64,000 bases of DNA. Origin: Acidovorax soli (lineage in GTDB: Bacteria; Pseudomonadota; Gammaproteobacteria; Burkholderiales; Burkholderiaceae_C). The stretch lies in assembly GCF_014207955.1 (NCBI RefSeq), contig NZ_JACHLK010000007.1:124001-188000 (forward strand), written 5' to 3'. A program made the translations under genes and the position numbers. The first letter of the stretch is position 1. The number at the start of each line of letters is the position of its first letter. This document shows, piece by piece, positions 57,580 through 64,000 of this stretch. The notes beneath the pieces are model-generated. The model was not told the origin of the DNA. It made no database searches and saw only the letters and a program-made list of their open reading frames with translations.

Positions 57580-57903
57580 ATGGCATGGATTCTTTTACTC
57601 TCGGCCAGTGCGGTGGAAATCGCCATGGCGCTGCTGCTCAAGGCCTCCGATGGCTGGGCCCGGATCTGGCCGGGCCTGATGGGCCTGGTCGCTGGCGGCG
57701 CCAGCATCTACCTGTTGGCGCATGCCCTCAAGACCTTGCCCATGGGCACGGCCTACGCGGTCTGGACCGGCATCGGCTCGGTCGGCGTGGCCCTGGTCGG
57801 CATCGTGGCGCTGGGCGAGAGCGCCGCACCCGCGCGCCTGTTCTTCATCGGCCTGGTGGTGGCCGGCATGGTGGGCCTGCGGCTCATCGACACCCAGGCA
57901 TGA
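57580..57903 (+). CDS. SMR family multidrug efflux protein
   Basis: This is a four-helix small multidrug resistance protein of 107 residues. It has the key glutamate E13 in SAVEIAMALLLK, needed for proton coupling, and the GTAYAVWTGIG motif. It could export cationic drugs or guanidinium compounds as EmrE or Gdx (SugE) do. It is divergent from hxlR. An azoreductase gene follows after 25 bases on the same strand. Confidence 0.93.
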   Translation: MAWILLLSASAVEIAMALLLKASDGWARIWPGLMGLVAGGASIYLLAHALKTLPMGTAYAVWTGIGSVGVALVGIVALGESAAPARLFFIGLVVAGMVGLRLIDTQA

Positions 57904-57928
57904 GCCCGGCAGCAGAAAGAAGCACCGC

Positions 57929-58567
57929 ATGACCCACCTCCTGTATGTTCAGGCGTCGCCGAGCACGCCCACCTCCACCTCCAGCACGGTGGCTGGCGCA
58001 TGGCTCGGTGCCTGGCGCGAAGCGCACCCCGGCGCCACGGTCGACGTGCTCAACGTCTGGGACCTGCCGCTGCCCGCGTTCGACGCGGAGATGATTGCCG
58101 CCAAGTTCGCGGTGCTGCGCGCGCAGCAGGCCACGTCGGACCAGCAGCGGCTGTGGGCCGAGGCCGTGGCCGTGTCCCAGCGCTTCAACGCGGCGGACGA
58201 GTACCTGTTCAGCCTGCCCATGTGGAATTTTGGTGTGCCGTACCGGCTCAAGCATTTCATCGACGTCGTGACCCTGCCGGGCCAGAACTGGCGCTGGTCG
58301 CGCGAGCAAGGCTACGAAAGCCTGCTGCCGGGCAAGCGGGCCACGCTGGTCTACTCCAGCGCGGGCGACTACCCGGTGGCACCGCACGAGGACGGGGCAG
58401 ACTTCCAGAAGCCCTTCATGCGGCGCTGGCTGCGCTTTCTGGGCATGGAGGTGGCGGGCGAAATCAGTGCATCGCCAACGCTCGCGCCAGCGGCCGAGGT
58501 GGACGCCCTCCAGCAGCGGGCCCTGGCCAGCGCCCGAGCTGCAGGTGCCGGCAACAGGGCGGTTTGA
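57929..58567 (+). CDS. FMN-dependent NADH-azoreductase
   Basis: This is a flavodoxin-fold reductase of the AcpD/AzoR family, 212 residues. It has the FMN phosphate loop near QASPSTPTSTSSTVA and the typical segments FSLPMWNFGVPYRLKHFID and SAGDYPV. It reduces azo compounds or quinones with NADH. It follows the SMR gene by 25 bases and was probably induced by the same signal through HxlR. The true substrate may be a quinone. Confidence 0.92.
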   Translation: MTHLLYVQASPSTPTSTSSTVAGAWLGAWREAHPGATVDVLNVWDLPLPAFDAEMIAAKFAVLRAQQATSDQQRLWAEAVAVSQRFNAADEYLFSLPMWNFGVPYRLKHFIDVVTLPGQNWRWSREQGYESLLPGKRATLVYSSAGDYPVAPHEDGADFQKPFMRRWLRFLGMEVAGEISASPTLAPAAEVDALQQRALASARAAGAGNRAV

Positions 58568-58582
58568 CAGCCGCCCCGCGGA

Positions 58583-59476
58583 TCACGGCTGCCGGTCCTG
58601 GCCCGCCAGGCGCTGAGCGAGCCAGTCCACGGCCTGCTGCAAGGCGCCCAGGTGGGGGGCCTGGACCAGCGAGACCTGCATCGCCAGGCGCAGCCCGGGC
58701 GGTGCAATGCGGCGCAGCTGCGGGCGCCGCAGGGCCATGGCCCGCTGCCGGGGCAACAGAGCAACGCCCAGACCGCGCTCTGCCAGAGACAACTGCAGGC
58801 CGACGTCATGCACCTCGGCGGCGATGTGCAAGGGCGCCCCGGCGCTCTCCACTGCGGCCCTGAGGGCCGAGCGTGAGCCGCACAGGCCGTCGGGTGTCAG
58901 TACCCACCCGATCTGGTTGAGTTCCAGCAGCGTGGGGTGCCGGCCCAATGCCGTCTTGCGTGCGGCCAGGAAGACGATTTCTTCGGTCGCCAAGAGCCGG
59001 CCGGGCGCGTGAGGCACCCCGCCGGCAGTGCCCGCCATGAAGACCACCGCCGCATCAAGCTCGCCCTGGTCGATGCGCGGCAGCAGCTCATTGGTCCAAC
59101 CGCTGGCCAGCTGCAGGCCCAGCCCCGGGTAGCGGGCCCCGAGCGCCTCCAGGCCATCGGCCAACTGCGCATCGGCCAGTGCGTGCACCACGCCCAGGCG
59201 CAGCGTGCCCTGGGGCTGGGCATTGGTGGAGGCGGCCCGCTTGAGTTCATCCACCGCGGCCAGCACCTTGCGGGCCTCGCGCAGCACGGCCTGGCCGGCC
59301 GATGTCAGCCGCGCGGGCTTGGCGCGCCGGTCCAGCAGGCTCACGTCGAGCAGGCTCTCCAGCCGTTGCAACTGGCGCGTGACCGCGGGCTGCGTGAGCG
59401 GCAGGCGTTCTGCCACGGCCTGCACAGACCCTGTTTCGGCCAGCAGGACAAAGGCTTTGAGCTCGGTGATCATCAT
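58583..59476 (-). CDS. LysR family transcriptional regulator
   Basis: This is a 297-residue LysR-type regulator. The N-terminal helix-turn-helix (about 3-60) has AVAERLPLTQPAVTRQLQRLE, and the effector-binding domain follows from about 90. It is divergent from the quinone-reductase gene with a T-N11-A site between, so it probably activates or represses that gene. The effector is unknown. Confidence 0.93.
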   Translation of the reverse strand: MMITELKAFVLLAETGSVQAVAERLPLTQPAVTRQLQRLESLLDVSLLDRRAKPARLTSAGQAVLREARKVLAAVDELKRAASTNAQPQGTLRLGVVHALADAQLADGLEALGARYPGLGLQLASGWTNELLPRIDQGELDAAVVFMAGTAGGVPHAPGRLLATEEIVFLAARKTALGRHPTLLELNQIGWVLTPDGLCGSRSALRAAVESAGAPLHIAAEVHDVGLQLSLAERGLGVALLPRQRAMALRRPQLRRIAPPGLRLAMQVSLVQAPHLGALQQAVDWLAQRLAGQDRQP

Positions 59477-59479
59477 TCA

Positions 59480-59495
59480 ATTTTTGCATGAAAAT
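59480..59495. promoter_or_regulatory. LysR-type binding site
   Basis: ATTTT-TGCATG-AAAAT is an inverted repeat with the T-N11-A pattern of LysR regulators. It lies just upstream of the regulator start, and an outer ATTCA...TGAAT pair (59475-59511) encloses it. Confidence 0.5.
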
Positions 59496-59570
59496 TCTGA
59501 AAATAATGAATTTGCAGGCTTCTTAGGGTCTCGGCACAGTGCGCTGCTGTATCCACTCCAAGAGCTAGCA

Positions 59571-60578
59571 ATGAAAGCATTTGAAATCCATGGGCATGGC
59601 TTCGGCGGTTTGAAACCCGTGCAGCGGCCATCGCCCCGACCGGGCCCGCGCGAGGTGCTCGTGCGCATGCGGGCCATGGCCCTCAACTACCGCGACCTGG
59701 AGATCCTGCTGGGCCACTACCACACGCCGTTCGCGCACCCGCTGGTGCCGCTCTCCGACGGGGTGGGCGAGGTACTGGCCGTGGGCGAAGGGGTAACCCG
59801 CGCCCGGCCCGGCGACCGGGTGATCCTGTCCTTCTGGGAGCGCTGGACGGACGGCGCCTTCCACCCCGCTGATGCGGGCACGCAGCTGGGAGGGCCCCAG
59901 GACGGCGTGCTGGCTGAAGAGCTCGTTGCGTCCGAGGACCGCATCGTGGTCGTGCCCGAAGCGCTGACCGACGCGCAGGCCGCCAGCCTGCCCTGCGCAG
60001 GCACCACGGCCTGGCATGCGCTGGTCTCCGCTGGGGGCATCCGGCCCGGAGACACCGTGCTGGTGCAGGGCACCGGCGGTGTATCGCTGTTTGCGCTGCA
60101 GATCGCGCGCATGTCCGGTGCGCGCGTGATCGCCTCGTCCAGCAGCGACGGGAAGCTCGAGCGCGCCCGCGGGCTCGGGGCCTGCGCCACCGTCAACTAC
60201 CGGCGCAACCCCGCCTGGGGCGAAGAGGTGCGGCGCCTCACCGGCGGGCGCGGTGTCGACCATGTGCTGGAGGTCGGCGGCCCGGGCAGCTTTGCGCAGT
60301 CGCTGCAGGCCATCCGGCCGGGTGGGCAGATCAACGTGATCGGCTACCTCGGCGGGACCGAGGGCCTGGTCAACCCCCTGGACATCTTTCGGCGCCAGGC
60401 CACCGTGCGCGGGATTCCGGTGGGCTCGCGGCGCATGCTGGAAGACCTGGTGGCTGCCTATGCTGCGGGGCCGATCCGCCCGGTGGTCGACCGGGTCTTT
60501 CCGTGGACCGGGGCGGCAGAAGCCTTGCGCTACCTGCAGTCCGGCGCCCACTTCGGCAAGATCGTTCTGGCGGTGTAG
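59571..60578 (+). CDS. Zinc-type alcohol dehydrogenase / quinone oxidoreductase family protein
   Basis: This is an MDR-superfamily reductase of 335 residues. It has a GroES-like domain (about 20-130) and a nucleotide-binding domain with VLVQGTGGVSLFALQIA. The catalytic-zinc cysteines of true alcohol dehydrogenases are not evident; the segment SLPCAGTTAWHAL resembles quinone reductases. It is controlled by the divergent LysR gene. The substrate is unknown. Confidence 0.9.
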   Translation: MKAFEIHGHGFGGLKPVQRPSPRPGPREVLVRMRAMALNYRDLEILLGHYHTPFAHPLVPLSDGVGEVLAVGEGVTRARPGDRVILSFWERWTDGAFHPADAGTQLGGPQDGVLAEELVASEDRIVVVPEALTDAQAASLPCAGTTAWHALVSAGGIRPGDTVLVQGTGGVSLFALQIARMSGARVIASSSSDGKLERARGLGACATVNYRRNPAWGEEVRRLTGGRGVDHVLEVGGPGSFAQSLQAIRPGGQINVIGYLGGTEGLVNPLDIFRRQATVRGIPVGSRRMLEDLVAAYAAGPIRPVVDRVFPWTGAAEALRYLQSGAHFGKIVLAV

Positions 60579-60585
60579 GGGCTGA

Positions 60586-60750
60586 GGTCAACGCAAAACC
60601 AAGTCCCTCGCGCGCCGCGCGCCCCGCTTTGGGCGGTCTGCGGCGTTGCAAATGCTCGCCATAGCACGGACTATGGCTGCGCTTTGCGCCTGGCAGCCCA
60701 TCCCAAATCAGGGCACGCGCCATCGCGAAGACTTGATTTTGCGTTGCCTT
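60586..60750. repeat. Nested inverted-repeat element (about 165 bp)
   Basis: The ends are inverted copies: CAACGCAAAACCAAGTC on the left (60589-60605) pairs with GACTTGATTTTGCGTTG on the right (60730-60746), with one mismatch. Inside, GCCATAG-CACGGA-CTATGGC (60658-60677) forms a perfect hairpin flanked by GCAAA/TTTGC. The right end meets the stop codon of the TonB receptor gene. It has the look of a small non-coding repeat element. Copies elsewhere in the genome were not checked. Confidence 0.6.
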
Positions 60751-62854
60751 AGAAGCTGTAGCGTGCCGATGCGTAGAGGTTGCGCTGCTGCCCTGGCGTG
60801 AGGTAGCTGGCCAGGTGCAGGTGGCTGGATACGAAGTAGGCCTTGTCGAACACATTGCGCAGGGCCAGTTGCAGCTCCAGTTGCCTGCCGCCTTCGAGCG
60901 GCATGCGCCAGCTGTGTGACAGGTCCAGGCGTGCATAGCCGGGCAGCACCGTGGTGTTGTAAATGTCGGCGTAGCGGGCACCCTGCGCGTACAGGCCCGC
61001 CCCCGTGGCGTGCTCGGCATTCCAGCGGTACTGGCCCCACAGGCTCAGGGCGTGGCGCGCCACGTTGGGAATGGCCTTGCCGGGGTACTCGGCGTTGTCC
61101 GTGAACCTGGCCTGTGTGTAGGCGTAGGCAACCTGCAATCGCACATCCCGCGTGAGGTCGCCGGCCAGGCTGGCTTCGAGTCCTTGCGAGCGGCCGCTGC
61201 CGGCCAGGGTCTTGTCGAACATGCTGGGTGTGGAGAGGTCGCCCGACAGCAGGTGGGTCTGCTCCAGCCGGTACACCGCCACATCGGACTGCAGGCGTCC
61301 GCCGTTCCACAGCGACTTCCAGCCGGCCTCGAACTGCCGGCTCTTGCGCGAGGGCAGCGACTGGCCCGATGCCGACGAGGCCTGGTTGGGCGCAGTGCCG
61401 GTGCCGTAGCTGGCGTAGACCGAATCCGCATCCGACAGCTTGCGCAGCACGGCCAGCTTGGGCGAGGTGGTGCTCTCCTGCACGCCTCTGGTGCCGGCCG
61501 GCCCGTAGAGAAAGTCCTGCCGCGTGTGGCGCAGGCCCGCCACGATGCTCCAATCGCCCCATTCGATGCGGTCCTGCAGGGACAGGGCCGTGCTGGCCAG
61601 GTCCTGCGCGGTGGTGGCGAAGGTCAAGCTCGCCGGCCGCGTGGTCTGCCCGTAGACGGGGCTGAAGACATTGATGTCGGGGTTGTTGGCGCCAGCGACG
61701 CCGGCTGAGGGCTGGTCCAGCGTCTCGGTGTAGCGGTCCACGTCGATGAACAGGTGGTGGCGCGTGCTGCCCCAGGCCTGCACGCGGGTCAGGCTGGTGG
61801 CCAGGGCATTGATGCGGCGCTCGGTGCCCGGCTCGTAGGCCAGTCGGCGCGCAAAAGTACCCAGTGGCGCGCCCGCCACGGCGGCGCCCACGGACTGGCG
61901 CACGGAGGTGCTGCTTCCACGCAGGTGGGTGAGGTCCACCGCCAGGCGGGTGTCCGGTGCGATTTCCACGTCGCCATGCAGATCGACCAGGGTGTTGCGC
62001 GTGGTGGAGTCGGCCCAGGGTTCGCCGAGCTGGCGGTCCATCGGCACGGCCGCAGGGCGGCCGTTCACGCCGGGCAGACCGTAGTCGGGCTGGTAGCGCT
62101 GGTCCGTGGCCTCCACGCCCAGGCCCAGGTGGTAGCGCTCGCCATCGTTCTTGGCGATACCGAGCTTCACGCCGCCGAGCCGGTCCGGCACATGGCGCCA
62201 TTCGCTCGCGGTGGAGCGCGTCACGATGAGCCGTGCGGCCAGTTCCTGCTCGGCCGAGAGCACGCGGTTGAGGTCCACCGTGGCGTCGAGCGCGTTGTGC
62301 GCGCCGCCGCCCAGGCTGGCCGAGCCGAAGTTGGCCAGCTCCGGCTGGCGGGTCACGATGTTCACGCTGCCGCCGGGCTCGCTGCGCAGGCCCAGGGCCG
62401 CGCCCGGCCCGCGCAGCACGTCCACGCTCTCGGTGAAGGCGGGCACGAAGGCGTAGTTGGACAGGCGCACGCCATCGCGCAGCACGCGGCTCGATCCCGT
62501 GCCGCTGTCGGCAATGGCGCCGCGCAGCACGAAGAACTGGCTGTGGCTGCCGTTGAAGCCCGAGTCGGCCTGCGCGCCGGGCACATTGCGCAGCGCCTCC
62601 TGCAGCGTGGTGGCAGCCTGGGCGCGCATCAGCTCGGCCGGCACGGTGGAGACGGACGCTGGTACCTCCAGCAGCGGCGCGGCGCGGCCCGTGGCCAGGC
62701 TGGCGGCGCGCTGCTGCGCCTCGCGCATGGGAGACGCGGTGACGGTGACGGAGGGCAGGGAGGTGGACGCATCCTGCCCCATGGCCTGCGATGCCGCCAG
62801 CAGGCCGGCCATCACCTGCACGGCATGCATGGTGGTGCGAAGGGTGGGGAACAT
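60749..62854 (-). CDS. TonB-dependent receptor near copper genes
   Basis: This is an outer-membrane receptor of 701 residues. A signal peptide is cut near AMG-Q at about 26. The plug domain (about 45-165) has PLLEVPASVSTVPAEL and VLRDGVRLSNYAF, followed by a barrel ending in Phe. It lacks the C-terminal cysteine pair of the receptor at 50484. It follows a PCuAC gene after 11 bases on the same strand, so a copper or metal ligand is possible. A siderophore is the alternative. Confidence 0.88.
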   Translation of the reverse strand: MFPTLRTTMHAVQVMAGLLAASQAMGQDASTSLPSVTVTASPMREAQQRAASLATGRAAPLLEVPASVSTVPAELMRAQAATTLQEALRNVPGAQADSGFNGSHSQFFVLRGAIADSGTGSSRVLRDGVRLSNYAFVPAFTESVDVLRGPGAALGLRSEPGGSVNIVTRQPELANFGSASLGGGAHNALDATVDLNRVLSAEQELAARLIVTRSTASEWRHVPDRLGGVKLGIAKNDGERYHLGLGVEATDQRYQPDYGLPGVNGRPAAVPMDRQLGEPWADSTTRNTLVDLHGDVEIAPDTRLAVDLTHLRGSSTSVRQSVGAAVAGAPLGTFARRLAYEPGTERRINALATSLTRVQAWGSTRHHLFIDVDRYTETLDQPSAGVAGANNPDINVFSPVYGQTTRPASLTFATTAQDLASTALSLQDRIEWGDWSIVAGLRHTRQDFLYGPAGTRGVQESTTSPKLAVLRKLSDADSVYASYGTGTAPNQASSASGQSLPSRKSRQFEAGWKSLWNGGRLQSDVAVYRLEQTHLLSGDLSTPSMFDKTLAGSGRSQGLEASLAGDLTRDVRLQVAYAYTQARFTDNAEYPGKAIPNVARHALSLWGQYRWNAEHATGAGLYAQGARYADIYNTTVLPGYARLDLSHSWRMPLEGGRQLELQLALRNVFDKAYFVSSHLHLASYLTPGQQRNLYASARYSF

Positions 62855-62865
62855 GGGCGTGGCTT

Positions 62866-63342
62866 TCAGTGCTTGTGCTCGCCATGGCCCGCCGGTGCCG
62901 CTGTAGCATTGAGCGGGCGCACGGGGGCCTGCACCTGCACCGACTCGCGCTTGCCGTCCTTGCCCTCGAAGACCAGGGTGATGGGCACGGTGTCGCCGGC
63001 CTTCACCTGCTGCGTGAGGTTCATCAGCATCACGTGGTAGCCGCCGGGCTTGAGTTCCACCGGCTTGCCCGCGGGCAGGTCCACGCCGGGCACCTGGCGC
63101 ATGCGCATCACGTTGTCTTGCATGGCCATCTCATGCACCTCCACGGCCGGGGTCAGGGGCGAGCTGGCCGCCACCAGGCGCGTGTCGCGCGCGGCGTTGA
63201 GCTGCATGAAGGCACCGGTGGCCTGTTGCTGGGGCACGGTGGCACGCACCCAGGCGTCCTTGACGGTGACCTGGGCCTGGGCTGCGAATGCCAGCCCCGC
63301 GAATGTGGCGGCGAATGCGATGGAGCGGGAAATGGGGTGCAT
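62866..63342 (-). CDS. Periplasmic copper chaperone PCuAC-like
   Basis: This is a periplasmic copper chaperone of 158 residues with a signal peptide ending AAQAQ near 24. The copper motif H-X10-M-X21-H-X-M is exact: H70, M81, H103, M105. The tail HGEHKH adds further metal-binding histidines. It delivers copper to the CuA site of cytochrome oxidase in known cases, working with SCO1. An AGGAGA ribosome site precedes the ATG. It lies between SCO1 and the TonB receptor. Confidence 0.94.
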   Translation of the reverse strand: MHPISRSIAFAATFAGLAFAAQAQVTVKDAWVRATVPQQQATGAFMQLNAARDTRLVAASSPLTPAVEVHEMAMQDNVMRMRQVPGVDLPAGKPVELKPGGYHVMLMNLTQQVKAGDTVPITLVFEGKDGKRESVQVQAPVRPLNATAAPAGHGEHKH

Positions 63343-63374
63343 GGAAATCTCCTGGGACAAATGGGTGGGGCGGG

Positions 63375-63986
63375 TCAGGCGAACTGCTGCAGCAGTTGGC
63401 GCAGGTCGTCGGCGCAGTCCTTGGCGCTCTGCTCGTGGCGCAGCACGAGGCGCGGCTTGCCTTCGGGATCGAAGACATAGCTGAAGGCCGAGTGGTCCAT
63501 GGTGTAGGAGGATCCGGTGGGCACCTTCTTGTAGTAGACCTTGAACTCCTTGGCTGCGGCCTCGGTCTGCGCGGCGTCACCGAAGAGGCCGATGAAGCTG
63601 GCGTCGAAGGCCTGGGTGTAGGTGGACAGCACGGCGGGCGTGTCGCGCTCGGGGTCGATGGTGATGAACAGCACCTGCAGGCGTTGGCCCTCGGTGCCCA
63701 GCAACTGGCGGATCTCGGCCGCGCGGGTCAGGGCCGTGGGGCAGACATCAGGGCATTGGGTGAAGCCGAAGAACAGCATCACCGCCTTGCCGCGGAAGTC
63801 GGCCAGCGTGCGCACCTGGCCTTGGGCGTCTTGCAAGGTGAAGCCGCGTGCGTACTCGGCGCCCGTGATGTCCATGCCCTTGTAGGCGACGGGGGCCTTT
63901 TGGCAGCCGGCCAGCGAGACGCCCAGCAAGGGCGCGAAAGCCAGGGCCAGCAGGCCGCGGCGGTGGGAGGAGGGTGCGATGCGCAT
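63375..63986 (-). CDS. SCO1/SenC family copper-binding lipoprotein
   Basis: This is a membrane-anchored thioredoxin-fold protein of 203 residues. A lipobox SLAGC places the lipid-modified cysteine at C28. The copper site is C78 and C82 in CPDVCP, with H165 in MDHSAFSY. SCO proteins help to assemble the CuA centre of cytochrome c oxidase. It is the first gene of the unit SCO1-PCuAC-TonB receptor in the window. Its promoter lies past the window edge. Confidence 0.94.
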   Translation of the reverse strand: MRIAPSSHRRGLLALAFAPLLGVSLAGCQKAPVAYKGMDITGAEYARGFTLQDAQGQVRTLADFRGKAVMLFFGFTQCPDVCPTALTRAAEIRQLLGTEGQRLQVLFITIDPERDTPAVLSTYTQAFDASFIGLFGDAAQTEAAAKEFKVYYKKVPTGSSYTMDHSAFSYVFDPEGKPRLVLRHEQSAKDCADDLRQLLQQFA

Positions 63987-64000
63987 GGGGGAAACCTGTC

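Overview
The window looks like chromosomal DNA from a beta-proteobacterium of the order Burkholderiales, most likely an Acidovorax-like member of the Comamonadaceae. This rests on high GC, a DUF4148 protein pair, a 350-residue Gram-negative porin, HexR-controlled Entner-Doudoroff genes and Comamonadaceae-style gene orders. It is inference from family resemblance, not a database match. About 50 protein genes are packed tightly. I see no rRNA, tRNA, CRISPR array, prophage, insertion sequence or plasmid function.

Layout. 1-8159: a type II secretion operon on the minus strand (gspG-H-I-J-K-L-M-N-D, with gspD cut by the window edge), and a short gspC reading away from it. 8250-11269: minus-strand ilvA-cobS-cobC-like genes, preceded by a 130-nt structured transcript or leader. 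11586-14150: an OsmC-like protein, coq7 and a highly expressed porin. 14648-23289: a peptide ABC transporter operon with two solute-binding proteins and an internal M20 amidohydrolase. 23368-25400: a TetR regulator divergent from a lone ketoacyl synthase, with a clear palindromic operator.

25391-50283 is a sugar-catabolism region. It contains hexR, an AfuABC-like ABC transporter, transaldolase, a two-component system, a glucose-type ABC transporter with a LamB-like porin, glucokinase, zwf, pgi, an AGE-family isomerase, an SMP-30 lactonase, edd and eda. Together they describe uptake of glucose (and perhaps phosphorylated sugars), phosphorylation, oxidation to 6-phosphogluconate and Entner-Doudoroff cleavage. 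HexR-like palindromes lie in front of the glucose transporter, between zwf and pgi, in front of edd and near hexR itself. A DUF4148 tandem pair sits between the glucokinase unit and zwf.

50484-64000 holds a Fur-box TonB siderophore receptor, groES-groEL with CIRCE plus a sigma-32-like promoter, a secreted RCC1-repeat protein, an HxlR/SMR/azoreductase module, a LysR/quinone-reductase pair, and a SCO1-PCuAC-TonB receptor unit that suggests copper handling. A nested inverted-repeat element of about 165 bp lies between the quinone reductase and that receptor.
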